Position numbers and translations under genes: made by a program. From assembly GCA_030062745.1 (NCBI GenBank), contig CP099842.1:6367822-6431821 (forward strand): 64,000 bases of DNA, given 5' to 3'. Of this stretch, positions 46,610-58,488 are shown piece after piece. The DNA comes from Capitulum mitella (taxonomy: Eukaryota > Arthropoda > Thecostraca > Pollicipedomorpha > Pollicipedidae). Each line of letters begins with the position of its first letter. Within the stretch, counting starts at the first letter, position 1. The notes under the pieces were generated by a model. It was not told the DNA's origin, made no database searches, and saw only the letters and a program-made list of their open reading frames with translations.

Positions 46610-46862
46610 CTGAATCAGAACAGAATTGGATCGCGAAAAAAATGCATTGAACCTGAATCGGAACCAATTTCCCATTCCTTAAATGCGAAAGTAAATCGAT
46701 TCGCTTCAGGTGGATCAGACAGGATGGCAGTGCCGATTGACTCAGATTCAGTGCATTGTGGTAGAGTGGGCATTTCCCAGAATCAATTTCCCACTCTGGA
46801 AATCCGAAGGTGAATGGATTCACTTCAGGTGAGTCGGGCACGAGGGCAGTGCCGATTGACTC
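46610..46862. repeat. Diverged tandem repeat, about 125 bp
   Basis: Two neighbouring units share CAATTTCCCA, TCAGGTG and GGCAGTGCCGATTGACTC (ends at about 46743 and 46862). It is weaker than the 447-bp duplication beside it. Confidence 0.6.
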
Positions 46863-47149
46863 CTTGTCGCAGACTGGGATGCAGTAGGCACTGGCCGAGT
46901 CTATCCCTCGGACTCAGCACGGAGCACGAGCGGTGATCCTCGGACACACGGCGCGTCTTTCACAGCCCTACCAGCAAGGGTTAAACACAGATTTCGACAA
47001 AAGCTCGCTGTGGTGGATGATGCAAATATTGTTCTGCTAGGCACGTTTGATAAGCGCGCCATACTGTGGCTGTTCTCAGTTACCCGTATTTATAGCGCAC
47101 GAATTCGCACCCGACTGCGGCTAACCCAACAGGCCATGTGCATGCGCCA

Positions 47150-48225
47150 TTACACCACAGGCTTGTGCAGATTTATGAGTCCTGCACAGGCCACAGCAGT
47201 GTTATCTGCCTGGTAAACCAGATCCAGCGGAAGCAAACTGCATAAAATCGAGAACCGCCTGCGAAGCCGACCTATGACTGGCTCCACATGAATTCTGACG
47301 CGCATCAGGCTCTGTGACTCCTGCACCCCTCCCTGGGTCTCCTGCACCTCTCGCTGGGTCTCCTGCACCTCTCGCTGGGTCTCCTGCATCCCTCGCTGGG
47401 TCTCCTGCACCTCTCGCTGGGTCTCCTGCACCCCTCGCTGGGTCTCCTGCACCTCTCGCTGAAACTCCACCTCTCGCTCGCTTTCCGCCCCGCGAAAATG
47501 GGGACAGATGACTTTCACGTTCAACATAGCGAACCCCTCTTTCACTGTGAAGCGCCGGTCCGCCATAACTACACCAAAAGGATCGAAGAGGTCGAGTAAA
47601 TTACTTTCACAAGTAATTTGCTTTCTGAAGCACGACCGCTCCAGACACCCGACAGGAATGTCACGGTACCTGATGGCGCTATTCCTATCGAAAATTTCAT
47701 TGTACTGTGGCTTCTGTAGTTGCTCCGTAGTGCCGCTCTGGGGCGAAGGGACTGGCCTCTCTGTAAATACCGCAAAGCAGTCAACAACCACACGGGTTCG
47801 CCTTATGTCCTTCGTGGCAGTACGGAAGCAGTTTGGCATGTGTGCTAGCACAGCTTCTTTGGATGGCCAGACAGTGAAGGCTTTTGCCACACTTGCGAGC
47901 ACTGGCAGCCTGGTTGTGAGGACAGTGCTCACATAACCACACGGGACACCAAACCTTTACCCTGTGTCCATGTTGTTTAAGTGAAGTGTCATGTTTATGA
48001 ACATGATCGGGACAGCTGTTCTCAAAAGACAGCTGGCGGAATGGAGTTAGCCCTGCAGTCTGCCACTTGTTGATCAGAATGGCAAAATTGCACAGGGAAT
48101 GAAGACCAATGTAGAATCTAAGCTTCTCATCCCTCAGCAGGTTCCTGAACACGTCGTATGCCTGAGCCTGACGTAGGTGTATGTTTTCCATCCTCAGCCT
48201 ATAGGACATCTCCTCCAACTTGGTC
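47150..48225 (-). pseudogene. Harbinger-type (DDE_Tnp_4) transposase relic
   Basis: Read on minus. N-terminal part from 48225: KLEEMSYRLRMENIHLRQ (coiled coil), LRFYIGLHSL, then a shift to LTTRLPVLASVAKAFTVWPS, TKDIRRTRVVVDCFAVFTERP (first Asp), and, in an alternative frame, TMKFSIGIAPSGTVTF and VWSGRAS. Next come LLDLFDPFGVVMADRRFTV (second Asp) and VRIHVEPVIGRLRRRFSIL (the Glu), ending near INLHKPVV at 47150. This order is that of ISL2EU-like Harbinger transposases, nuclease proteins of cut-and-paste elements. Between the second Asp and the Glu a block of heptad repeats (VQETQRE) has expanded. At least two frameshifts are present. No N-terminal THAP domain or terminal repeats were found. 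Confidence 0.83.
47318..47475 (-). repeat. 21-bp tandem repeat inside the Harbinger transposase
   Basis: About seven to eight units of GGGTCTCCTGCACCTCTCGCT on the plus strand. On minus they encode the seven-residue unit VQETQRE/VQETQRG, which keeps frame and would form a charged coiled coil. It lies between two catalytic residues. Confidence 0.9.
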
Positions 48226-48983
48226 CCCCGATGGGGCACCACCTTTCCGTGGTGGGGGGGGGGGGATTGTGTGCTTCAGTGATCCGGCGGTCGGTCGGGG
48301 TTGCTCGTGGAGCTCCCCCTCCGGCCAAAGGGGAGGAGCCAGACGAAGAGCGCCTCACCGAAGGGCACTGGCTTCTGTAGGGGAGCAGCGCCCCCTCGGT
48401 CCCCAGCTTCTCCCGCAGGAACACGACTGTTGGTGTGGGGTGTGGCGACCCCCCGGTTCCCAGCTAAGGAATGCCTCGGACATGTATCGATCCTAGCATC
48501 CCCTGCCCACGCCGACCCTGGTTGTCCTATATCCAGTCCTCTTGTTCACCTCACCTCTGGTAGCAAGCAGCCCAGCTTCCCCTGGTTGCTCATGCCCAGC
48601 AACCCTGCCAATTCGCCAGCTCTCGGTTTTATCGGAGTAGCCGCGCTCCCTCGGCCCGTTTCCCGGGGTTGGCGAAGTTCTGGAGGTTGAGACCTCTTTC
48701 CGCACGGTGTTAGTCGTGGCGGGGGGTGAACACGCTTCTTTGGTCCTAATATCCCGGAGGGTCGGGCGGGTCCGTATGGCCCAATGCGGACCAAGTGGCT
48801 GGTCGCCTCCGGCCGTCGAGCCCGGCTTTGCATGGGTTCGTTCGGCCCGGCCAGCCGGGGTCAAGGGTGGGCGGTGCTGGGACCCGATCAGGACAGTGAG
48901 GGGTCTCACCGGTTCCGCCTGGCTGGGCAGGAGGCGCCGCCTGTTCGGTATAGCACAGGGTCTCCCTGGCGTCTCGCGTCCCG
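48226..48983 (+). other. GC-rich block, possibly a LINE 5' region
   Basis: This GC-rich segment begins sharply at the edge of the Harbinger relic (GATGGGGCACCACCTTTCCG, TGGTGG then G12) and ends at the T25 tract. The beginning and Pro/Gly/Arg-rich frames on both strands resemble the 5' untranslated region of arthropod LINEs, but no ORF1 or RT is present and the family is not named with confidence. Confidence 0.3.
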
Positions 48984-49008
48984 TTTTTTTTTTTTTTTTT
49001 TTTTTTTT
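48984..49008 (-). repeat. T25 tract (A25 on minus strand)
   Basis: Twenty-five consecutive T on plus. On minus it follows the P-like transposase stop codon (TAA, about 49028) after a short 3' end GGAACGTATACGGCCTTAC, so it has the position of a poly(A) tail of that sequence. Confidence 0.85.
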
Positions 49009-49011
49009 GTA

Positions 49012-49890
49012 AGGCCGTATACGTTCCTTATGCTTTGCGGTTAGACACCAGCTGCGGTAATTTCCTGTTCGTGCGCGGTCTACGGCACTCCCTTGGACTC
49101 AGCTCCTTGCACAGCTGGTCCAAATGCATCCGAATGAATATGCCGATCATCACAGATAGCACATTCTCCGAGCACATTTCATCCACGGCTACAAACTCGC
49201 TTGTGGTCACAGTGTAACTTTTTAAGCGATTCGCAATACCTCGCTCAGTCATAATTGTCAAGGTCCAAGACTGCACAAAGACATACGTGGCCTTTACGAG
49301 ATCACAGAGGCCACTAGTTGGCACTCGTAAGCTACAAACATCCATGTCACCAGCAGCGGTGAAGCCTTTGATTCCAATGAAAGTCTCCCTAGATATCACA
49401 ATTTGCGCATTTTTGCACACAGCACGATCACACTGCACTCACGAGTGTGACTGAAGATCTGTATGTGCTAAGTACCCTGCGATGTAAGTGAGGCAGTTGC
49501 TCGTTACCATATGTAAGGGAATACTTTAAACATATTCATCATCCAGTGAATCAAGTGGGCTGTGGGACTCGCGACGGGCCGATCGGTGCGACCTGCGGTC
49601 ACGGACAGGCGGACCAAGCCCGCTTCATTAGGCTCGCAGTCGGCTGTATCAGGGACAGACAGCAATCCACTGATGCAAACCTGCCTGTAGGCCTCCCTGA
49701 ACTGAACGGTGTCGAGTGATCGCGCTGCCCTCCTCTCTGGCAGATAACCCCAAACATGTTCTCGAGGTCATTCTGCTGTAAGCGCCGTATTTTCAGGCAC
49801 CTTAGTTCATTTTTGTAGGTTTTCCATATTGTTAAGAACCTAACCCGTGCGGTCCCCAACGATCCGCTTGTACCTCCCACGTCACAGAAT
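49012..49890 (-). pseudogene. P-element-like (THAP9-type) transposase relic, C-terminal part
   Basis: From 49880 on minus: VRFLTIWKTYKNELRCLK, LQQNDLENMFGVICQRGG, QRDHSTPF, the region holding the late catalytic acidic residues of P transposases (DxLEN..F...RxRGG), a shift giving VCISGLLSVPDTA-like sequence, then from 49438 the C-terminal block MQCDRAVCKNAQIVIS, LRVPTSGLCDLVKATYVF, with the terminal CxxxxC and PSxxLxxL features of the family, ending at 49028. Stops separate the pieces. It is the 3' continuation of the relic at 51060-51893; about 1.2 kb of unrelated sequence with a SINE lies between them. Confidence 0.75.
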
Positions 49891-50439
49891 AAGTTCTCAG
49901 CGTAGTCGGTTCAGCAAAGCGTATTAAACGGCCAGATATAAACGGCTCAGTAACAATCGTGCAAAATAATCCTCAATGCCAGCACCTACGACTGCATCAT
50001 TCCCTAACAGAGGCATTTACAAATCACCAGGCGACATCATCTAGGGCAAGGGCGGCAGCCGCAGAGTTCAAGTGACTGAAGGAAAAGGTTCCTAGATACC
50101 CGATTGTTAAGATCAGTCGGGTAGGGGGGACGGAGAAGGGGAGCGCACTCGTTATAATCAAGCGCAGTGGAGAAAGGGGAACGTGCTAGTTATAATCAAG
50201 TACGTAGGAAAAAGGAGGTCCAGAGAATAGCCCTGGGACCGTAGCGCAAGTCGTTACAATCAACTCGTGACAGGAGAGGCAGGGGCGGAGCGGACAGGAG
50301 CGTGTCTTACCCGACACAGTCCAGGCCTGGACTGACCTGCCGCCCCGAGCCGCCCCTGGCCTCTCATCGGTCGCAAACCACCAGCCAATCAAACAGCGGC
50401 ACGCACGCCGCGGCAGACGCATGCGGAAAGCTACTTTGT

Positions 50440-50580
50440 AAAACATTCCACCTCGGCCGAGGCCATAAAGATTTGCCCTGAGACGGCCTCGATCCTACGA
50501 CTTCTAAGGGACTATCATACTGCGCAGGGCGTTAGCCCATCAGGCCACCGTACCGGTGAGAATGAGAAGGGACGCGAAAT
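50440..50580 (-). mobile_element. tRNA-derived SINE-like sequence
   Basis: On minus it reads ACGGTGGCCTGATGGGCTAA...GTAGGATCGAGGCC. TGGCCTGATGGG fits a polymerase III A box and GGATCGAGGCC a B box, spaced about 45 bp as in tRNA-derived SINEs. A folded functional tRNA with a CCA-ready acceptor stem is not apparent. It lies between the two halves of the P-like relic; tail and target duplication were not identified. Confidence 0.6.
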
Positions 50581-51059
50581 GCACTGCAGACGCCGCGACA
50601 ATTCAGCACGGCCGCAACAATATTTTCAGAATACCGCTCATGGTGAGCTGAAGGCCTTTCACAAACCCGACCTACGCTCCATCACCGATAGTCCAACGAC
50701 CGATCTAGTTGAACTTTCTTGCAAAACGGCCAGATGAATTCCTTCTGTGTCCGCCGAGATCGCCCTCTGCGCCGGGTTTTGGCGCACGTCTGGCTGCTAT
50801 TGAGCACATCAGAAATTCAGCTTTTCCAAGATGGCAGCAGTCCCACAAACAGCTGTCGGCAGCAAACTTGTGGACGACATATAACAAAAATTAACACAAA
50901 TTCAACAAAAGTTAGCACAAAAACTACGAAAATGTTACAACTGTGTTCACCTGATCGGCATTTTTACCGAAGCATATCATAGATAAAATGGATTTGGCAT
51001 GGGCAGTTAATCCTGTTTTTGTTCCTGGGAAAAACATATTTAACTTCTTTTTGAAAGGA

Positions 51060-51893
51060 GTTTGAGCCCCGCATGTCCAACATAACGTACACAAAAGGCC
51101 AGCTCTTCCTCTTTAACCAAAGCTCTGCTCGCAGTCACTATGACTTACCAAAGGAGTTGTACAGCAGCAGTCCGGCAGCGACGGAGTGGCTCAGCACCTG
51201 GGTTGCCAGCCGTACTCGCATCTTTTTGAAAGGCGTCAGATGCACATGTGCTGCCGTCAGCCTGGGAGCGGCTCTGACGGGCCGCTTATTGTCTAGTTCG
51301 TAAAGCTTGCTCATGTTATCCCACTCAGCGACAGCTCCATCCACTTCCACTTTGTGCTTGTTCATGGTATTTCGTATGCACCTGAACAAATGTAGGGCGT
51401 CATGCAGTGCCACTACAATGTCCTCATCCACTTTGAAAGCTGGACTCGTGGCAGTCACCTCAAACTGCCGATACAGGTATTGATTTGGGGTGCCCATGTT
51501 GCAGACAACAACTGCAACAGTCATGCCAGCGCCACTTAGCTTCCTGATGAGCTCCGCCAAGAGTGGCTGCATGACTGTGGCCGGAGCAGGCCCGCTTGTG
51601 AAGAAATATCCCAATGGCTGTTTCCATCTTTGGATGATGCCTCGAGCCATGAAGACCAGGGCGTGGTCAGCCTGAAGAGTCCGCCGCCTCCATGGTCCTC
51701 AAAACCATCGATGCGATCATGTCCTCAGACCTGCTTTCAACTGCATTTCATCAAAAGACAAAACCACCAGCTTGTCTCTTGTGGGGGCATCACTGAGCCG
51801 TTTTTGCAGGATATCCAGCACTGCTTCACGGAACCGTGCGGATAGGTGGAGGTGTTCAGTCCTCTTTTGAAGGATGCGAGGACCGGTTAGGAA
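51060..51893 (-). pseudogene. P-element-like (THAP9-type) transposase relic, central part
   Basis: On minus from about 51890: RILQKRTEHLHLSARF, REAVLDILQKRLSDAPTRD, VLSFDEMQLKAGLRT (first catalytic Asp), a stop, then HALVFMARGIIQRWKQPLGY, FFTSGPAPATVMQPLLAEL, and VAVVVCNMGTPNQYLYRQF, where the family has CDMG, so the second Asp is Asn. HLFRCIRNTMNKHKVEVDG corresponds to the GTP-binding/insertion region that follows. The frame runs on to LLYNSFGKS at 51138. There is no THAP zinc finger at the N-terminus. One stop before the first ATG and the Asp-to-Asn change make it inactive. Confidence 0.82.
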
Positions 51894-54800
51894 AAGGGTT
51901 AGGCTGCATCATTTTTAGGAATGGCAGTGATTTAGACCACGTGCATTTGGTCAGTTTGTAAACAAAAACCTTGATAGCCGTGAGCTATTTGACACTCGTA
52001 AATATGCAGAGGTAAAAACTCGAAAATTGCCCAGCTGCCACCTTCTCAAAGGTCAACCAAACACGATAGATAGCGCTGCCTGTCAACACGAGGTTCTCTG
52101 GTCCCTTCTCAGTTGAAGACCAAAAGGTCATCTAGGTCATCCCGGAGGTCACGGAGTAGTGCCCCGAGGCGCTGACCCTTGTCATGCATTTTGGTCATTA
52201 CGGTACACCGAACGGACGCTGGGCGCGTCCTCTAGCGGACAGGCGCTCAAGTACAACTTACGACCGTGACCGAACAGGTCGAACGGGTCGCTGCGGTCTG
52301 CACTGGTTGTACGAAAGCCGACATAGAAGTTCCTAATTATGGCTAAAAATTGCGAAGAAATGATTTCCAGGATGAAAAAAGAGGCATTTCTCAGACCGTA
52401 AAGTAGTGCATAAGCAGTATATCGTGAACAGGATTTCATGAGCTCGAGTGACTGGCAGTGCCCTTTTCTTTCGCTCCTGTCTAGCGCCAGTGACTGCCCA
52501 CAATGTCCATCTCGAGAAGATGATTAAAGCTAAACTTTGCGTGAGGCAAACGAGGAAAAGCCGGGATTCTCCCTCTCTGGAAGACGTTGAAAAAAGTTTA
52601 CATTCAGAATGGCGTTGGGCGCTTGCTGGAAGTCCGTCCTTCCTTTGGGATTCCTACCTCCGTCCCGGAAGCTGCAGCGGACGATTGACCGTCAGCATAG
52701 GACGGGTGCTCATCTGAAAACGGCGCGCCCGCTAGCGGCCGGGAAGCTGATAGCACGCCAGCAGCGGACGGCCGAGCAGCCGGGCGCACCATAGTGGTCG
52801 AGGGCTGGGGAGCTGGCGGCACGCCAGCTGCCGACGGCTGACCTTTCGTCCCCCAGAAGTGGGACGATAAGGACCGTTCCTCTCTCAGCCGCCGGCCGCA
52901 AAACACCAACGCCGTCCGACGTAGATTTGTACTGAACTCCAGAATCGCCCCTCCGCTCCGTGCAGGTCGACGGTAAAGCCCCCATAATCAGTCAATCCAC
53001 GAACACCTTTCACCTCTCATTCCAGTCAGGTGTGCAGTTGCCTTGACTTCGCGTTTCAGCTCGCTGATATGGTTTGCTCGAAACTCTTTGGCCATTGCGT
53101 GTGATGAATGTAATCACGGATAAGGTAATCCCCGGAACCATTCCTTATTTCGTCCTCCCGTATGTCTTCCATCACGCTCATTATCTCGAAGTGGAACTCT
53201 CGCTGAACAACAGGGCCCCTTGCCAAACACTTTTCAGCCCCATGTCCCGTACCTTCTTGCATCGAGCTGCGGGTCATGCGGCTCCTCTGACTACAAGCCC
53301 TGGACACGCACGGCAGCCATTCTCACTCGAGGGAGCTTTCCTTGTGGAGATCGTGGTATTTCGACGTTCAAATGGGTATTGCATTTTGTCTCACGTGTAG
53401 CCAGCGTCATCCGCTGGAGGCGTCGTTGCTGCGGGAAAGCTCCGGGTATTCAGTCATCGGCATATGATTGTTTTCTTCTCTTTTTATCCGAAAGGTTTGA
53501 TCTTGGTCCTGTGTTTACGTAGTCCCACAAATACTGTGGATATTCATCTTAAACTGCGAAGACCGTCTTTTGCGACACGTGTTAGACGCTAATGGACTTT
53601 TTATTCCAGTTTGGTTGAGGCAGGATGACTCTCAACCTCCAAACAGGTGAGCCGATTAACCCGCCTCGGACCAGGGGAGGTGTGTGAGCACCTCAGGTTC
53701 TTTCGCCATAGTGGAAAGGGGAAAAAATAAAGCCGCCAAATTTACTGTGCCGTTTGTATCATTTACTGCACGTATACTTTCAGCTCCGTATCAGATCAGG
53801 TCACCGGCCTAGGTTACGTCAAAGAGGTCAACCTTTAAAAAAACTTTGATGCCCTGTAACTTTTTGGGGTTGGGGCGGGTTCATTTGAACTTGCAGGAGT
53901 TACAACATATTATATGATCTATATAATATGTTGTTATATAGATTATATATAGTTACAACAATTATATAATCTAATTATGTAATTATATAGATTATATAAT
54001 TGGTATGTTTCACATTTTATGGAAAATTTCAGATCAGTGACATGAAGTCAGGTCAGTTTGAGTCCTTTTTTGAAACTTTATCTTAATCTGAACGGATTTT
54101 CGTGAGATTGCGATGCTTTGATATTGCCAGCAATATGACTCCTCACTTGTGTTACCATCTTGGCACCAGAGTACCCGTGACCTGGGCTCACTACCTACCA
54201 ATATGGGAGCATGTTATAAGCCCAAACTTTTTGCCCAGAATTAGTCATTTACAGCTCTGTAAGGTTAAAACAGATGCTGAATTCGAATTTATGACCCGAT
54301 GCTGAATTCGGATTTATGGCCCAAAATGATCTTGTCTCACACTGGGGAAAACTAGGCCACCAGAGGTCATCCGAAGTCATTGACCCTTTTTGATCTCAGC
54401 AGTGCACTGGAGTTTGTTGTGAATGAATGGGTCACTGCATTGTCTAAAAACAATGCTAGAGATATGCTGCGAGAACAGGATTCCATTAAAAGAAGACTCC
54501 TACATGGCCATGTGCACCTTACTTATTCCTCCCAACGGCATGCACGTCCGGTGGCGTCGGAGACCGTCGGCTAGTTACCTCGTATGATCTCTCTTGGTTT
54601 CCATTGGCCCGTTCTGAACCCTGAGTGTTTTGAGCTCAGCCATGAAGTGAAAAAATATTTTACTTGCCACTTACACCGTGCGAAAACTTTGAGTTTTACG
54701 TCTCCTGTCATTTGAAAATTTGACCTTAGTTGACCTCGGCTGACCTTTGGTTCAACTTTAGTTCGTGCTTGCTTGTGCTTGGTTATCTCATCAGCATCCT

Positions 54801-57800
54801 GTCAAATGTAAATTGACCATGAAAACAGGCTCAGAAGTGTGATAAAAAAGAGGACGTGCATTTTGCACATTTACCATTTTGGAACGATGACGTGACCGGA
54901 CCTGACACGCGCTGAAGATCAGAAGTTGTAAAGCGTGTTATTAACTTCCGTGCAAGGCATAATTCCAGGCAAAATAGGGATCAGTTCCTGAACTACCAAT
55001 AAACAACAATACCCCTAATTATGCAATTTTTGGTTGTATTTCATTAAAATTTTTGGTAGTTTTGGAAAATGTTGCCAGTTTCGAGCTCTGCTCTTCAAGT
55101 TCTTTCCAGTGATGCATGTTTCACTTGTCTCCGATGCATGGTTCTCGAATTTGAGAGACAGTGCTCAAACGCACCCCCACCCCTTAGTACGCGGAAGGTG
55201 CATCCGACCACTAGGGACGGGTTGAAGAGGGGCTGAATCCGGACAAAGATTGGAGTTTCGAGCTCAGCCATGAAGTGAAAACGTGATGCATCGCGAAAGG
55301 ACGTTGCAGGGCGTCCGGCTTCGTGATGCCATGTTGAAGCTGAAAATTTAGCGCAGAACTGCAGCTGTATTACAGAGGTGTGACAATTCGACAAAAATAT
55401 CTCGTCATTCGCTAGATATGCACTGTATCGGTCGCTCGATAACTGCAGATAGGTGTGTTTCCGTAACGAAAAGTCCCGTTCATATTGATTCATCATCCAT
55501 TCATTTTGCGCCATCGCAAACAATGACCTTGCCGGTTATCGTGCCGGCTATCTAAACACCGTGTTCTGGTTTGCTGCACGCTGGAGATGGAAGTGACCTG
55601 AATTAACGTTTTCCAGGGCTCGGAGACGGCGGGATGTCTGCGGAGTCCTGCGAGGATGGCCGGCGGCAGCTGACGGCCTGGTGGATGACCTGCTGACCTG
55701 CGCGGAAATCTCCGGCGCCGACGTGGCCGTTCGTCCTCGAATGGGCGCGAGGTGCCAGCGGGCGGGAGACCGCGTAGTGACTGCACCGGCCGGAGGGCGC
55801 CTCCGAGGCGCCGCTCTCGCCGGAAAGGCGCGCGCGCTACATTGAGTTTGTCTGTGAGCTGACTGCACAGCCGTGCATTCAGCCCACAGGGAAGCCGTGC
55901 TCAGAGTTGATTAGTTCGGGCTGAAATGGGTTCCTCGTTCAGAGCGCATGGGCTGTGAATCGAACTTGTCCGTGTGAGGAAGCCGTTTTTTTTTATTATT
56001 AGGTTTTTCGCCCTGCCGCTGGTTTTATTTCGGCTTTGTCAGATCATGCCACTTTAATGTGCTGGGAATATGTTGCATTTCGACTAAGGTCATTCAGTCG
56101 CCGTCATTGTTAGAACGAGAAGTTGTATGCCGTGACGTTTTGGAAAATATATCAGTGGAATGTCGTAATCGGAGACGTGGTTGATACTGAGTGAATAGCC
56201 AGCTCGTGACACGTAGGTTTTTCATACTTGCTCTGGTGGACTCTCACCGTCCTCACTGAATTCAGGACATCAGCTGACCAGTCAGCTGGCTGACCAATCA
56301 CTGGCCGCCAGGAAGGTCGCGCCGTAATAGATCTTAGTTCTTGGCAGCAAGAAGTGTCTGCTGCACCTCAGAACGTGACTGAGATTGCACTACTCATTGT
56401 CTCGTTTGTCGAGTTCATTGTCAGAGGGTGGGCTATGGTCACGCCTCTGGGAAAAGAAAACTGGGCAGCCATTCTTGACATCGAGGCACAAGTACGTCAT
56501 TAATTAAAAATCAGTTTCGAGACGTCCGATGTCCTTTCAAACCCACTGCTGTGGTGAAATGACAGTGTGGCCAGTATCAGGCCTTAGCTGACTGACTCGA
56601 GGGGGACGAATCATGGGTCAACTGATGCTACCAGGTGAGCGCCGTTCAAATTTCATTTAGCTCTGTGTTGGGCCACGACACTCGGACTGTTAGGCATTTC
56701 ACATTTATTCAATCTTATGACCAACAGCTGCATCACTCTGGAACGTATAGTACCAATCGGGATGGCATTCGACCCAGCTACACGTGGACATTACTTGGCA
56801 AACTGCTTTCATTCCTGTCCAGTCTAGGAAGACCCGCGTCACGTAACGATACGCCCGCGATGTGACACCGAGTTCTCACGTCAGCAACGACCGGGACGTG
56901 ACTGGAATCAGCGTCACGCCCTCAGTGATTTAGAGTTTACACAATCGGATGACATTCGGCGTTGAAATTTTTGACTGGATCCGCGGAGCTAAGGACAAGA
57001 CTGCTTTACAAAACAGACTCGATTTCTGTTGTGTAATGTGATTAATATTCTGGAATCTTCAACATGCGCCTCCGGCGCACCTCGGTACTCCACATAGCTG
57101 ACAAAAGGAACGTTGAAATTACTCCGTCCTTCGGCTGAATCGTATGGGATAAGATTCTTCAAACAAACTGTCTTAAATCCTCCTTTCCTATTTCAAGGCT
57201 GTGAAGATATGATACAAATTAAGTCTGCAATTTCCCACCGGTTCCTGCGACGGATCCACATCACCCCGACATCCCCCTCCACAAAGCGGCAGACACCGCA
57301 GGCGCGGCGCCGCCAACACACAACCAGCAGGCTCCGACTCGTGCTGTCAGCCGCCGGACGCGCCAGCTCCGCTGACAAAGGACAGCTGACACGTCAGCCG
57401 TCCTTTGGGCCGGACGTGCCTTAGATCCGTCCACCGGGCGTCACGTGGCAGCTGGTCACGTCCGATCTCCCTGCCGAACCCTTCCGAGGGCCGGCACGGT
57501 CTGGCGCTCCCCCTGAGGATTGACGCCTAGCCCAGTCGTCCGGCAGTCCGCTGGGACCGCTCGGGCATGAAAACACCGCGCAATGGAACATGATGTGACC
57601 TCGATAACGTTGTTGCCTCGCCGACTGCTCGCGCCGATACACGGATCGGTAAACAGGGACCATGGGTAGTGGCCTTTGGACGTGTGCGAAATTTGGCACA
57701 AACCCCGCCGGGTACAGAGTAGTCAGCCGTGCTTCCTTGAACGGTCCGCTTCGCGAGTTGGCCGGTCTCACGCTCGTGCTGGCGCTGTGTGACGGGGATG

Positions 57801-58111
57801 GCTCCGTCCTATTTCTGCGCCGGTTTCGGACCGCGGCCGGCAGGCGCTGTGCCAGCTCGTCGCGGCGCCGGAACGCCCGGAAACGACCGGCTGCACCTGA
57901 GTCCGACTCCGTCACTGCCCGGCTCCACGGGGAGGTCGTCGCCGCCAGTCAGGACACCGACCGTCCCCGGCCGAGTCCGTCCGCAGGGACGTCCGGCCCG
58001 ACCGACCGCGCCACCGCCCGGCTTCAGCTTCGCAGCCACCTCCCGCCCGGCGCCGTCCGCGGACTGGCCTGACCACCTGACCTGGCCTGGCCCCGCGCGT
58101 CTTGGTCCCGA
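51894..58111. other. 6.2 kb of unassigned sequence
   Basis: No gene is supported. It holds an AT-rich palindrome (53890-54000), GC-rich CpG-bearing stretches at 52600-52980, 55550-55860 and 57250-58110, and otherwise mixed sequence. The last GC-rich stretch lies directly downstream of the CaaX exon on minus and may be its 3' UTR; a TTTATT (AATAAA on minus) is at 56704-56709. The 55.6-kb CpG patch could be a promoter, but no coding sequence links to it. Confidence 0.4.
53890..54000. repeat. AT-rich palindromic low-complexity sequence
   Basis: TATA/ATTATA repeats include the inverted repeat ACATATTATA...TATAATATGT (53907-53933) and several ATTATATA blocks. Simple sequence of no coding value. 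Confidence 0.8.
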
Positions 58112-58488
58112 CTAGAGCAGCGCGCAGACGGCGCTGCGGCCTTTGGCGCCGGCCGGCCTGCAGCAGCCGGGCGGCGTGGACACAGACGCCTCCACCGACT
58201 TGGAGTAGTCGCAGCCGGGCTTGCCGGCGTCGCTGTCCAGGTTGTGGGTCGCGAGGCCGACGGCGGCCGGGTCGGGCAGCGCCGGCAGGCCGACCGCCGG
58301 CGCCGACTGGCTGAGGTCGTTCATCGAGTGCGCCGCCGGCGCCGGCACCGGTACCGCCTGCGCGCTGAGGAAACTCGTGGAGGAGATGGAGTGCGCGCGC
58401 GACGCGCGGACGCCAGGGTCTCCGAACGGCGAGCGGCTGCGCTGCCGCTTGATGTCGCTGACGCGCGACTCGTCGAACGTCAGGAGGT
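58112..58488 (-). CDS. Terminal coding exon of an unidentified host protein ending in a CaaX-like motif
   Basis: After a pyrimidine-rich acceptor (CTCTCTCCTGTTCCAG then TTGCAG) the minus strand is open for 124 codons to TAG at 58112. It starts DLLTFDESRVSDIKRQRSRS, continues PFGDPGVRASRAHSISSTSF, an Ala/Pro stretch, HSMNDLSQSAPAVGLPALPD, LATHNLDSDAGKPGCDYSKS, and ends GAKGRSAVCALL. Cys-Ala-Leu-Leu at the very end fits a CaaX box; with Leu last, geranylgeranylation would be expected by family knowledge. RSRSPF and the Ser-rich part look like regulatory phosphorylation sites. GC-rich, CpG-rich codons. No upstream exon was found to 64000. The unit could be a signalling or scaffold protein; I do not name it. 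Confidence 0.7.

Noticed and set aside
52604..52985. Overlapping Ala/Pro/Ser-rich frames on both strands
   Set aside because: They trace an internal imperfect repeat and GC-rich composition; no domain.
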